Below, piece by piece: positions 9,108-16,775 of a stretch of 32,751 bases of DNA. The translations under genes and the position numbers were made by a program. Positions within the stretch are counted from its first letter, which is position 1. The number at the start of each line of letters is the position of its first letter. Below the pieces are notes generated by a model, which worked only from the letters and a program-made list of their open reading frames with translations, was not told where the DNA came from and ran no database searches. The DNA is from Clostridia bacterium (lineage in GTDB: Bacteria > Bacillota > Clostridia > Oscillospirales > CAG-272), in assembly GCA_017547545.1 (NCBI GenBank), contig JAFYPJ010000018.1:1-32751 (forward strand), written 5' to 3'.

Positions 9108-10349
9108 ATCTTTATTGTTTTTTTCGTTAACCTTGACAACTATTTCAAGCACATGGCGAAGGTCGCATTTTGTAACCTTTACGCTGAGATGTTCGAATTC
9201 AAAAGTATCTCCGGGTATGGGCATATGCTTCAATTCCTCAACAACCCAACCGCTTACGGTAGGAATATCCACATCGGCTTCCATATCAAAGTATTCAAAC
9301 ATATCATCAAGGTTTGCACTGCAAAGAATACGGTGCTCATCCTTGTTTATCTGACGGAATTCCTCAACAATTTCATCATGCTCATCCCAAATTTCGCCAA
9401 CAAGCTCCTCTATTACATCTTCAAGGGTTATAATACCTGCAGTTCCGCCATATTCATCGGCAACCGCAGCCATATGTGCCTTGCTTTTCTGAAGCTTGAT
9501 CATAAGCTCGGAAATTTTCATCGTGGGAACAACATAATCGATAGGCTTTGTTATAGAACGGAGACTATGTTCCTTTGCCATATAGAAATCCTTTTGATTG
9601 ACCACACCGATAATATCGTCTATGGTATCTCTGTAAACAGGAAGGCGGCTGTATCCCGATTCGCGGAACACTTTATCGACCTCATCCCATTCATCCTCTG
9701 TTTCAATTGCCACAACATCAACTCTGGGTTGAAGAATATCGCCAACCTCAATATCGTTGAATTCTATGGCATTACGGATAAGCTCAACCTCACCCGCCTC
9801 CATATCACCTTCGGTTTGCGCTTCCTCCACCATGGTAAGCAGCTCGGCTTCTGTATCGTTTATATCATTTTTAGGCTTGAACACAAGGGATACAAGCTTC
9901 TTCCAAGTGCTGAAAACAAGATTCAGGGGTGCAAGGATCACCATTAAAATGCGTAAAAAGGGTACGGAAAACATAGCAAAGCGTTCGGGTGAATCCTTGG
10001 CTATACTCTTGGGAGTTATTTCTCCGAAAATAAGTACAACTACAGTGGTAGCCGCAGTAGATACCGCTGAACCCACCGTTTCACTTTTAAAGATCTCTAT
10101 AAACAGCGAGGTTGCAATAACGGTTGCAAGTATGTTTACAAGATTGTTACCGATAAGTATGGTAGACAAAACCCTGTCAAAATTTTCGGAAAGCTTAAGT
10201 ACGGCTGCCGCCTTTTTTCTGCCGTCTGCCGCCATATTTTTCAAACGGATACGGTTACATGCGGAAAAAGCGGTTTCTGTTGCCGAAAAATATGCAGAAA
10301 ACAGAACCAATACAAATAAAACTAAAATTTTACTGACACTACTGTCCAT
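9099..10349 (-). CDS. CNNM/CorC-HlyC family transporter (DUF21 + CBS pair + CorC_HlyC domain)
   Basis: Integral membrane protein of 416 residues in the family linked to Mg2+/Co2+ or Na+-coupled Mg2+ transport; older annotations say hemolysin C. Residues 1-~190 form the DUF21/CNNM transmembrane domain, with SAYFSATETAFSA (18-30) and the conserved GEITPKSIAK (109-118). A CBS pair follows at ~203-325 (QPRVDVVAIE; GVVNQKDF; DEYGGTAGIITLEDVIEE). The CorC_HlyC transporter-associated domain is at ~335-410. The annotated ATG has AGGAG 16 nt upstream, longer than usual; no better start is visible. It is monocistronic, with its own promoter, a structured ~150-nt leader and a terminator. The exact ion is not determined. 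Confidence 0.9.
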   Translation of the reverse strand: MDSSVSKILVLFVLVLFSAYFSATETAFSACNRIRLKNMAADGRKKAAAVLKLSENFDRVLSTILIGNNLVNILATVIATSLFIEIFKSETVGSAVSTAATTVVVLIFGEITPKSIAKDSPERFAMFSVPFLRILMVILAPLNLVFSTWKKLVSLVFKPKNDINDTEAELLTMVEEAQTEGDMEAGEVELIRNAIEFNDIEVGDILQPRVDVVAIETEDEWDEVDKVFRESGYSRLPVYRDTIDDIIGVVNQKDFYMAKEHSLRSITKPIDYVVPTMKISELMIKLQKSKAHMAAVADEYGGTAGIITLEDVIEELVGEIWDEHDEIVEEFRQINKDEHRILCSANLDDMFEYFDMEADVDIPTVSGWVVEELKHMPIPGDTFEFEHLSVKVTKCDLRHVLEIVVKVNEKNNKDEE

Positions 10350-10506
10350 AATAAGGCTGAATCTACTCCTTTAAATAAAAAATTACACGACGAAAAACAA
10401 GGCAGATCTTCCCTGCCGCGCCGTGTATCAATTGATATTCAATTTATGACATAAAGGGGGTATGTCCAAAATTAAAATCTCTCCTAAAATTAAATATCTT
10501 TGTAGT
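10350..10506 (-). promoter_or_regulatory. Structured 5' leader with terminator-like hairpin (possible attenuator)
   Basis: About 150 nt of untranslated leader separates the predicted start near 10500 from the CNNM/CorC start codon. On the transcript, GACATA/TATGTC can form one small hairpin (10447-10466). A larger structure pairs ACACGGCG (10419-10426) with CGTCGTGT (10385-10392), eight pairs including one G-U, enclosing a GGCAG/CTGCC stem (10401-10417). It is followed directly by AATTTTTTATTT (10373-10384) and then AAAGGAG. A stem plus T-run just before the ribosome site resembles the expression platform of an attenuator. I do not recognise a known riboswitch class. Confidence 0.5.
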
Positions 10507-10535
10507 ATAATATCATAAGAATCAAAAAATGTCAA
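10507..10535 (-). promoter_or_regulatory. Sigma-A promoter of CNNM/CorC gene
   Basis: On the minus strand, TTGACA (10530-10535), a 17-nt spacer ending TGA, and TATTAT (10507-10512). It is divergent from the mgsA promoter, with the two -35 boxes 28 bp apart. Confidence 0.75.
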
Positions 10536-10551
10536 TAGCCAAAATAAAATG

Positions 10552-10592
10552 ATTTCAAAACCCTTGAAATAAACAGGGTTTTATGATAAAAT
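10552..10592 (+). promoter_or_regulatory. mgsA promoter overlapped by inverted repeats
   Basis: TTGAAA (10564-10569), 17-nt spacer ending TGA, TAAAAT (10587-10592). The -35 lies in a perfect inverted repeat, ATTTCAA (10552-10558), AACCC, TTGAAAT (10564-10570). A second one, AAAACCC (10557-10563) and GGGTTTT (10576-10582), spans -35 and spacer. Either could be a regulator site; this is inference. Confidence 0.65.
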
Positions 10593-10621
10593 AACAGTAT
10601 AAGACCAAAGGAGGTAATTCT

Positions 10622-11095
10622 ATGTTTGAAAATGAATATGTACCCTGTACCATAGATAAACAAAAAAACATTGCCTTGATTGCCCATGATAATAAAAAGC
10701 ATGAGCTTATGGATTGGTGCGAAGAGCACAAGGAGATTCTTGCAACACATTTCCTTGTGGGTACCGGAACTACCGCCAGAATGATAGCGGAAAGAACAGG
10801 ACTTCCCGTAAGAGGTTTTAACAGCGGTCCTTTAGGCGGTGATCAGCAGATAGGCGCAAGAATAGTTGAGGGTAAGATAGATATGATGATCTTCTTTTCG
10901 GATCCCTTGACTGCACAGCCCCACGATCCCGATGTTAAAGCTCTTTTAAGAATAGCCCAGGTTTATGATATTCCGATTGCTAATAACAAAGCAACCGCCG
11001 ATTTTATCATCACCTCAAGCCTTATGAATGAGGAATATACACATTATTTACTTAACTTTAAGAAGAATATCTCGGACAGAGCAAATACATTATAA
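10622..11095 (+). CDS. mgsA: Methylglyoxal synthase
   Basis: Converts dihydroxyacetone phosphate to methylglyoxal and phosphate, a bypass that relieves sugar-phosphate build-up when phosphate is short. All signature residues of the family are visible: His22 and Lys26 near the N-terminus, TGTTAR (48-53), the catalytic aspartate in SGPLGGDQQ (Asp74), and FFSDPL with Asp94 and His101 (QPHDPD). The length of 157 aa is close to the E. coli enzyme. AAAGGAGG ends 7 nt before the ATG. It is monocistronic, with its own promoter and terminator. Confidence 0.96.
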   Translation: MFENEYVPCTIDKQKNIALIAHDNKKHELMDWCEEHKEILATHFLVGTGTTARMIAERTGLPVRGFNSGPLGGDQQIGARIVEGKIDMMIFFSDPLTAQPHDPDVKALLRIAQVYDIPIANNKATADFIITSSLMNEEYTHYLLNFKKNISDRANTL

Positions 11096-11100
11096 TATAT

Positions 11101-11126
11101 AAAAGCAGGTCGGATGACCTGCTTTT
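11101..11126. terminator. Bidirectional terminator between mgsA and HAD gene
   Basis: An 11-bp perfect stem AAAAGCAGGTC/GACCTGCTTTT with a GGAT loop; A and T tracts at the stem ends serve both strands. The 3' arm overlaps the stop codon of the convergent HAD gene. Confidence 0.88.
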
Positions 11127-12081
11127 ATTGCTTGAATATCTCTTTTAATTCATCGCAAAGATAATCTTCAACAATAATATTACTGCCGAGTTCCTTGTGA
11201 AGTTTGCGCTGATATGTTGCCTCCTTGGGTAAACGGCTTATACACAAAGCACCCATTTCTGCTCCTGCAGAAATTTCTGCTCTGCCGTCACCTACCACAA
11301 GGATATTTTCGCCCTTCAAATCAAGCTCACGCATCAGCTTCTGCATCACCATATCCTTTGGCATCTTTTCGGTCCAGGTTGAGCCGATAATATCTTCCAC
11401 AAGCTCACCTTCTCCAATTTTGAAACCAAGAGCTTCGACCTCTTCGTGCATACCCATGCCCTTTTCAACAACGGCACCTGTTACAAAGTAATTCTTTATC
11501 CCGTTATCCGAAAGGAACTTCATGAATTCCATAGAACCGCCAACAAGAAACTTTTTTGGATCCTTCTTTGCAATTTCAAGGTTTTTGTCACGGCAATAGC
11601 CGTTGAGAACCGCCTCATAGAGCTTAAAGAGTCGGGGAGTCTTATCGGTAAGCATAGCCTTCATCTCATCGGTATCGGGAAGATCGTCATAATATTCCTC
11701 TCCTGCCCAGATACGCTTGATGATAGCGGAGTTATTCTCCATATTGCAATTAATAGTAATTGTTCCCTCTTCAACGGCGCGTCTTATTGCCCACTCCATT
11801 TGAGTAAGGGCGGAAAGACCTGCCGATTCTATGCAGAAACGGTCTGTTTCGGGAAGCTCTTTTGTGCCTGCAAGTTCAATGAGTCTCTTTTGATTTTCAA
11901 GAGAATCAAAGTCCTCGTTTATACCGTTAACTATTACATCATAAAGACAGATACTCATAACCGGAGGCCATTCACGGATAAGGGAATGTGTTCCGTCTAT
12001 ATCATGAAAGGCATAGGTTATTTCTCTTGCCTCAAAGGGATTTATGATTATTTCTGAATTTGTGTTTATTGCTTTTATCAT
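11125..12081 (-). CDS. HAD-superfamily phosphatase
   Basis: Predicted cytoplasmic phosphatase or phosphosugar hydrolase of 318 residues. Motif I is FHDIDGT with nucleophile Asp27 and Asp29 (numbered from the ATG at 12081), followed by SLIREWPPVM. The C-terminal motif IV region reads VVGDGRAEISAGAEMG. The long insert between them (residues ~45-180) is the substrate-specifying cap. An upstream TTG at 12093 is in frame, but GAGG 6 nt before the ATG at 12081 decides for the ATG; that ribosome site overlaps the stop of the SIS gene. HAD proteins with this D-x-D-G-T-x-S-L-I-R motif I are typically found near sugar isomerases or kinases, as here. The substrate is unknown; a heptose or hexose phosphate is plausible from context. 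Confidence 0.8.
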   Translation of the reverse strand: MIKAINTNSEIIINPFEAREITYAFHDIDGTHSLIREWPPVMSICLYDVIVNGINEDFDSLENQKRLIELAGTKELPETDRFCIESAGLSALTQMEWAIRRAVEEGTITINCNMENNSAIIKRIWAGEEYYDDLPDTDEMKAMLTDKTPRLFKLYEAVLNGYCRDKNLEIAKKDPKKFLVGGSMEFMKFLSDNGIKNYFVTGAVVEKGMGMHEEVEALGFKIGEGELVEDIIGSTWTEKMPKDMVMQKLMRELDLKGENILVVGDGRAEISAGAEMGALCISRLPKEATYQRKLHKELGSNIIVEDYLCDELKEIFKQ

Positions 12082-12089
12082 ATAAAGCC

Positions 12090-12680
12090 TCAATCAAAGA
12101 ATTTTGCCTCTGTATTTGCACAGAGATAATGATACACGGGTAAATGGAACTCCTGCACCTTGTAGGTTTCTGTTTCGGGGACTCTTATACAAACATCTGC
12201 TATAAGTGAAAGCTCACTTTCCTTTTTACCTGTTAACGCAAGAACCTTTACGCCAAGACTCTTTGCAACTATTGCAGCCTTTACAACATTTTTGGAATTT
12301 CCGGATGTGGAAATAGCAATAAGAAGGTCATTTTCTTTCGCGTAGCCGTAAACAAGCTGGGCATAAACCATGTCGGGGTCACAGTCATTGCTGAAGGCAG
12401 AAAAAAGTGAGGTCTGGCTGGGCAGGGATATGGCAGGCAATGCTCCCTGCAACTTTTCTCTTAATTCAGCAGGAATACGCTCATCACTTACCTTTCTTGC
12501 GCATTTAAACCCCTTCATAAGCTCGCCCACGATATGTTCTGAATCGGAAGCAGAACCACCGTTACCGCAGCAAAGAACCTTAGCACCCTTTTTGTAGGTA
12601 TCAATAAGAAGCTCTGCCGCTTTTTCTATATCCGCCCTGCACACGGTAAGTGCAGGGTATCTTTCCAAAAGCTCTCTCAT
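12090..12680 (-). CDS. SIS-domain isomerase, GmhA-like (sedoheptulose-7-phosphate isomerase family)
   Basis: A 196-residue phosphosugar isomerase. CGNGGSASDSEHIVGELMKGF (~38-58) is the phosphate-binding loop of GmhA-type enzymes, with the conserved Glu near ELxxGF. NDCDPDMVYAQLVYGY and AISTSGNSKNVVKAA form the second substrate-binding stretch. QEFHLPVYH near residue 178 supplies the Gln and His seen in the GmhA active site. GmhA interconverts sedoheptulose 7-phosphate and D-glycero-D-manno-heptose 7-phosphate; I infer that or a related ketose/aldose phosphate here. The start overlaps the GH130 stop (ATGA). No heptose kinase or adenylyl/guanylyltransferase is present nearby, so the pathway is incomplete in this window. 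Confidence 0.78.
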   Translation of the reverse strand: MRELLERYPALTVCRADIEKAAELLIDTYKKGAKVLCCGNGGSASDSEHIVGELMKGFKCARKVSDERIPAELREKLQGALPAISLPSQTSLFSAFSNDCDPDMVYAQLVYGYAKENDLLIAISTSGNSKNVVKAAIVAKSLGVKVLALTGKKESELSLIADVCIRVPETETYKVQEFHLPVYHYLCANTEAKFFD

Positions 12681-13720
12681 ATCTCGTGATCGTCTAAATA
12701 GTTATGTTCAAGACAGAGCTTAACAAGATCGTCAACATGAGCAGTACATACACATTCATATGTATCGGATGCACCGTAGTATATCTTAACCTCACCGTCA
12801 TCCTCAAGAATCATACCGCCAGGGAATATGGTGTTCTGACGGAAGCCTTCATCTGTTTCATAAGGTAATTCGGGTGCGATAAAGCAATCCTTATAAATAC
12901 CGATAACCTTTGAAGGATCTTCAAGGTCAAGAAGCATAAGGCCGGAGGAATATCTGTAGGGCCAGCGGTTTTCCCAACCGTTCTTTCCTCTTTTTTCATC
13001 ATAGTCCACAGCATGGAAGGTGGCAAGCCAGCCCTTCTCTGTTTTGATGGGAGGTGCAGCAGGACCGATCTTATGGTTACTGAAGGGAGCCTTTTCACCG
13101 CGAAGTATACACTTGCTCTCGCCCCAGAATTTAAGGTCGGGGGATTTGGAGCACCAAACATCATAGCAGAACAAGGTCTCGGAGTACATTACCATGGGGC
13201 GCTCAAGACGCCAGTAATATCCGTTTATCTTTTCGGGGAAAAGAACCATATTTCTGTTATTGGGAACAGAATGAGAAATAAAGGTGGCAGTTTCAAAATT
13301 ATCATCCATCAATGCAAGAGCACCGCGAATTCCCACCTTGGTATCCGCCGCAAAATAGATATAGGGCTTACCCTCAAGAATTGTAATTCTGGGATCATAA
13401 TAACGACCGATCATACGGTTGCTGTTTGCCTTGACATCATGGCTGTCAAGAATCGGTACTTCTCTTATCTTCCAGTTATCTATACCGTTATCACTTACGG
13501 CAATACCTATATTTGTACCGGGCATATATTTTTCGCGAAGGAATCTTTCGGGATCGGTTCCGTAGTCATTACGGAATGCCATTATATATTTACCGTTAAA
13601 CTTACAAACACCTGCATTGAAAGTAAGAAGTGCATCAAAGGGACAATCTTCGGGACGAAGAATAGGTGCATCAAGCTTCTTGATACAGGGCGCACTGTAG
13701 AAATAGGGTTCAAATCTCAT
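12677..13720 (-). CDS. GH130 family glycoside phosphorylase
   Basis: A 347-residue five-bladed beta-propeller enzyme of GH130, a family of beta-mannoside phosphorylases and hydrolases. Family motifs in order: FNAGVCKFNGKYIMAFRND (~34-52), YYDPRITILEGKPYIYF with candidate general acid Asp109, FPEKINGYYWRLERP, IGPAAPPIKTEKGWL, and FPGGMILEDDGEVKIYYGASD. No signal peptide is seen, so it is intracellular. Phosphorolysis would give alpha-mannose 1-phosphate (or an analogue) from an imported beta-mannoside. Subfamily cannot be assigned by eye. AAGGAG lies 7 nt before the ATG. It is the first gene of a coupled operon with the SIS isomerase and HAD phosphatase. Confidence 0.88.
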   Translation of the reverse strand: MRFEPYFYSAPCIKKLDAPILRPEDCPFDALLTFNAGVCKFNGKYIMAFRNDYGTDPERFLREKYMPGTNIGIAVSDNGIDNWKIREVPILDSHDVKANSNRMIGRYYDPRITILEGKPYIYFAADTKVGIRGALALMDDNFETATFISHSVPNNRNMVLFPEKINGYYWRLERPMVMYSETLFCYDVWCSKSPDLKFWGESKCILRGEKAPFSNHKIGPAAPPIKTEKGWLATFHAVDYDEKRGKNGWENRWPYRYSSGLMLLDLEDPSKVIGIYKDCFIAPELPYETDEGFRQNTIFPGGMILEDDGEVKIYYGASDTYECVCTAHVDDLVKLCLEHNYLDDHEI

Positions 13721-13752
13721 GATATTTCTCCTTAAAAATTTTTAATGGTATT

Positions 13753-13781
13753 ATTATACTATAATATTTAAAATATTTCAA
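13753..13781 (-). promoter_or_regulatory. Sigma-A promoter of GH130-SIS-HAD operon
   Basis: On the minus strand, TTGAAA (13776-13781), 17-nt spacer, TATAAT (13753-13758). It sits in the 76-bp gap after the SDR gene, which has no clear terminator, so some read-through from SDR is possible. Confidence 0.8.
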
Positions 13782-13796
13782 CACTTAAAGAAAGAT

Positions 13797-14501
13797 TTAC
13801 ATAAAGGGTTCTTTTGTTTCTCTGTGAAGCTCGATTTCATCGGCAACACAGGCAGTATTGCGCATTTTCAAAAGATAGTTTACCGTTTCGGCAATATCCT
13901 CGGCAAGTATCATTCCATCACTTGAAAGATCGGGACGGGATACCTTGACCATATCGGTAAACACACCTCCCGGACTTATAACATGGGCGCGCACACCCTT
14001 TTGGTAATATTCCTTGCTCAATGCCTTTGTAAAGCCTAAAAGCGCGTGCTTTGATGCGGCATAAACACTCTGTAAAGCATAACCCTTATGGGCGGTTACC
14101 GATGCAATATTGATAATTGTACCGCAATCCGAATTTTGCAAATAAGGAAGTACACTTTGGCAGATAAGAAACGGAGCTCTTACATTGGTATTCATTATCA
14201 TATCGTATTCTTCCATTGAAATTTCTTCAAAACCTTGAGACTGAGCTACTCCTGCATTATTGATAACGATATCAATTCCGCCGTATACCTCAATGGTTTT
14301 TTCAACAGTTTCTTTTATGTAATTATCATCGCAGATGTCTCCGGGCAGAATAAGACAATCTCTGCCGTTCGCGGTCTTTTTTAACTTTTCTTCATTTCTC
14401 CCCATTAAAACAAGCCTGAAGCCCTTTTCAAAAAGTGACTCTGCTATAGCAGAACCGATCCCTCCGCCTGCTCCGGTAATTATACAAACCTTATTTTTCA
14501 T
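13797..14501 (-). CDS. Short-chain dehydrogenase/reductase (SDR), FabG-like
   Basis: A classical 234-residue SDR using NAD(P)H. TGAGGGIG (9-16) is the cofactor loop, NNAG (~83-86) the structural motif, and Ser in NIASVTAH plus YAASK the catalytic Ser-Tyr-Lys set. The C-terminus is shorter than FabG's and the last ~20 residues are charged, so this is probably a dedicated oxidoreductase rather than the housekeeping FabG. GAGG lies 5 nt before the ATG. It has its own promoter and no operon partner. Substrate unknown. Confidence 0.87.
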   Translation of the reverse strand: MKNKVCIITGAGGGIGSAIAESLFEKGFRLVLMGRNEEKLKKTANGRDCLILPGDICDDNYIKETVEKTIEVYGGIDIVINNAGVAQSQGFEEISMEEYDMIMNTNVRAPFLICQSVLPYLQNSDCGTIINIASVTAHKGYALQSVYAASKHALLGFTKALSKEYYQKGVRAHVISPGGVFTDMVKVSRPDLSSDGMILAEDIAETVNYLLKMRNTACVADEIELHRETKEPFM

Positions 14502-14536
14502 ATTTACCTCTGCAAATTGTTCGTTTTTATAAAGTA

Positions 14537-14565
14537 ATTATATCACAAGCATTTTTATATTTCAA
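14537..14565 (-). promoter_or_regulatory. Sigma-A promoter of SDR gene
   Basis: On the minus strand, TTGAAA (14560-14565), 17-nt spacer ending TGA, TATAAT (14537-14542). Confidence 0.82.
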
Positions 14566-14568
14566 GCA

Positions 14569-14594
14569 AAAAGAGCCGAAAATTCGGCTCTTTT
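14569..14594 (-). terminator. Terminator of ABC exporter gene
   Basis: Stem GAGCCGAA/TTCGGCTC with an AA loop and flanking AAAA/TTTT (12-bp palindromic arms) immediately after the stop codon at 14593. A and T tracts make it potentially bidirectional. Confidence 0.88.
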
Positions 14595-16671
14595 AATCTC
14601 TTGGAGGTCTCATTCCCTTGGGTGGCTTTGGGAAACCTTCCGGGGGTTTCGGAAACCCATCAGGCACTCTCATTCCTTCGGGAGGACGGGGAAATCTCTT
14701 TAAAGGCTCAAAAGGACGCTTTGTTCCGTCATTTATCTCTTCATTGGAATTTGAAATATACCTCTTTGCCTGAGCCGAGAAGAGACGGTAATATTCACCC
14801 TTCTTTGCCATAAGCTCCTCATGGTTGCCAGTTTCTATAAGTTCCCCGTTTGAAAGAACAAGTATTTTTGAAGCAACGGTTGCACTTGAAAGACGGTGAG
14901 AAACAAATATGGTTGTTTTATCCTTGCGCAATTTATCAAACTGACTGAATACCTCCTGCTCCGCTATTGCATCGAGGGAGGCTGTAGGCTCATCAAGAAT
15001 AAGAATATCCGAATCGCTGTAAAAGGCTCTTGCAATTGAGAGCTTCTGCCATTGACCTATAGAAAGCTCTATGCCCTTACTTTCAAAATAGCGCATAAGC
15101 GGAGTATCGTATTTATCTGGAAGCTGTTCGATATATTCATCGGCATTGCTTGATCTTGCCGCAGTTTTTATATCATCCATCACAACACCCTTATCTATAT
15201 TACCAAAGGCGATATTCTCTTTCACATCCACAGCATATTTTCCAAAATCCTGGAAAATAATACCGTACATCTTATAAAGCTCTTCCACATCATATTCGCG
15301 GATATCGTGTCCGTCAAGGAATATTGAGCCCTCGGTAGGATCGTAAAGACGGGTTAAAAGCTTGATAAGAGTGGTTTTTCCCGCGCCGTTAAGACCAACC
15401 ATTACAACGGTATCACCCGGTTCGATTTTAAGATTGATATTTTTAAGAACCTTCCTTGTTGTACCGGGATAAGAAAAACTAACATTTTTAAGCTCCAGCA
15501 CATGGCCGCAATGACGCTTTAAAGGAGTTGGGGATTCCAGACAGGAAACAATGCGCTTTTTCTGTTTCATGAATACTATCAGGTTATCTATAAACAGCGA
15601 ACCCTCATATACCTGAGAAACAACATTTACAAGTGTTGAAACTCCCGCGGAAATTGAGGTAAGTGCGCCCGTATAAAGCGAGTAGTCACCGATCTGTCCG
15701 TTGCTGTGATACACATTAAATGCTATATAGAAAAAGAGAGCACAGTTTACGGCTGTAGTAATAAAGGTCATACCTATATTCCACATACCTTCGCCAACTA
15801 TAAGCTTTTTCAAGCCCTTGAAGTAATTTTTGAATACCGAATTATATCTTGAAATAAAGGTATCAGATAACCCGAAGAGCTTTACCTCTTTTACAAGGTC
15901 CTTATTTACCTGAACCTCAGAATAGTATGCCATTTGACGGCGGTCCTTACTGCGATGGCGCATATAGAAGAAGTTTTTCTTTCGGTAAACAAAGGTTATA
16001 ACCGCACTTGGTACAGAAATAAGGATTACAATAAGGGGTGCCACAGGTGAAATTGCAATAAGTATCACAATAAAGCTTACTATACTGATTATGTTTGAAA
16101 CAAGGCTGAAGGTAGAATTAAGAATATGAATGGGACGCATACCCGCTTCACGGTTGGCATTTTCCAGCTTTTCATAAAAATCAGGCATATCGTATTTTTC
16201 AAGATCTATTTCCCTTGCCTTTTTCATTATCTTTACTTTAACATGGTTTGTTACCACTTCACCCGACAAGCTTGTTATCATTCCGCTTACAGAGTTTACA
16301 AGCCTGGTGAAGAAAAGATATCCGAACTGTAAACCCAAAGGAAGAATGATCAGTTTTGCAAGCTCACCTTCATTAAGCTCTCTTGCCTTGGTGAAAAGCT
16401 CCGCCAGGGAATTTAAGAGATTTGCTGATATATATGAACCGACCACCGGCATAACACCGTTGAAAATTGCCATAAATACCATTACAAACAAAAGTAACGG
16501 TTTTGCTTCCCAAACAAGACCGAAAATATAGAAAAGTCTTTTGAAAAATCCCCCGAAAACCTTTTTCAGATAAGGTAACACCTCGGAAAGCTTCGTCGGT
16601 TTTTTCGGTTTTAATTCGTCATTTATTTCCCATGGGGGTTTTCCCATGCCTATACCCATTCCGGGACCCAT
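14593..16671 (-). CDS. ABC exporter half-transporter (fused permease-ATPase) with proline-rich tail
   Basis: A 692-residue type IV ABC exporter. A six-helix transmembrane domain spans roughly residues 50-350. The nucleotide-binding domain has Walker A VGLNGAGKTT, an LSIGQWQKLSIARAF signature (Ile for the usual second Gly of LSGGQ), Walker B ILILDEPTASLDA and H-loop FVSHRL. The last ~40 residues are low-complexity repeats of PP-E/K-G (RPPEGMR, FPKPPEG, FPKPPKG), and the N-terminus is Gly/Met-rich (MGPGMGIGMG). A GTG at 16680 is in frame, but it is part of the AGAGGTGA ribosome site that lies 5 nt before the ATG at 16671, so the ATG is the start. It probably works as a homodimer, since no partner gene is adjacent. 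Cargo unknown: lipid, peptide or drug. Confidence 0.88.
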   Translation of the reverse strand: MGPGMGIGMGKPPWEINDELKPKKPTKLSEVLPYLKKVFGGFFKRLFYIFGLVWEAKPLLLFVMVFMAIFNGVMPVVGSYISANLLNSLAELFTKARELNEGELAKLIILPLGLQFGYLFFTRLVNSVSGMITSLSGEVVTNHVKVKIMKKAREIDLEKYDMPDFYEKLENANREAGMRPIHILNSTFSLVSNIISIVSFIVILIAISPVAPLIVILISVPSAVITFVYRKKNFFYMRHRSKDRRQMAYYSEVQVNKDLVKEVKLFGLSDTFISRYNSVFKNYFKGLKKLIVGEGMWNIGMTFITTAVNCALFFYIAFNVYHSNGQIGDYSLYTGALTSISAGVSTLVNVVSQVYEGSLFIDNLIVFMKQKKRIVSCLESPTPLKRHCGHVLELKNVSFSYPGTTRKVLKNINLKIEPGDTVVMVGLNGAGKTTLIKLLTRLYDPTEGSIFLDGHDIREYDVEELYKMYGIIFQDFGKYAVDVKENIAFGNIDKGVVMDDIKTAARSSNADEYIEQLPDKYDTPLMRYFESKGIELSIGQWQKLSIARAFYSDSDILILDEPTASLDAIAEQEVFSQFDKLRKDKTTIFVSHRLSSATVASKILVLSNGELIETGNHEELMAKKGEYYRLFSAQAKRYISNSNEEINDGTKRPFEPLKRFPRPPEGMRVPDGFPKPPEGFPKPPKGMRPPRD

Positions 16672-16703
16672 TGAAATCACCTCTGAAAATTGTTTGATAT
16701 CTA

Positions 16704-16732
16704 ATTATATCAAAGCTTTTTTCTTATTTCAA
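16704..16732 (-). promoter_or_regulatory. Sigma-A promoter of ABC exporter gene
   Basis: On the minus strand, TTGAAA (16727-16732), 17-nt spacer ending TGA, TATAAT (16704-16709). Confidence 0.82.
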
Positions 16733-16775
16733 TAGATTTTATACAGGATTAGACCGCCTAATTAAAATTTGTTGA

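Noticed and set aside
9153..9947. Long plus-strand open frame antisense to the CNNM/CorC gene (264 codons)
   Set aside because: It is a shadow of the strongly conserved minus-strand gene; it has no ribosome site and its composition matches no family.
13721..13796. Possible small gene or terminator between the SDR and GH130 genes
   Set aside because: Only a promoter is visible; there is no GC-rich stem and no start codon with a ribosome site.
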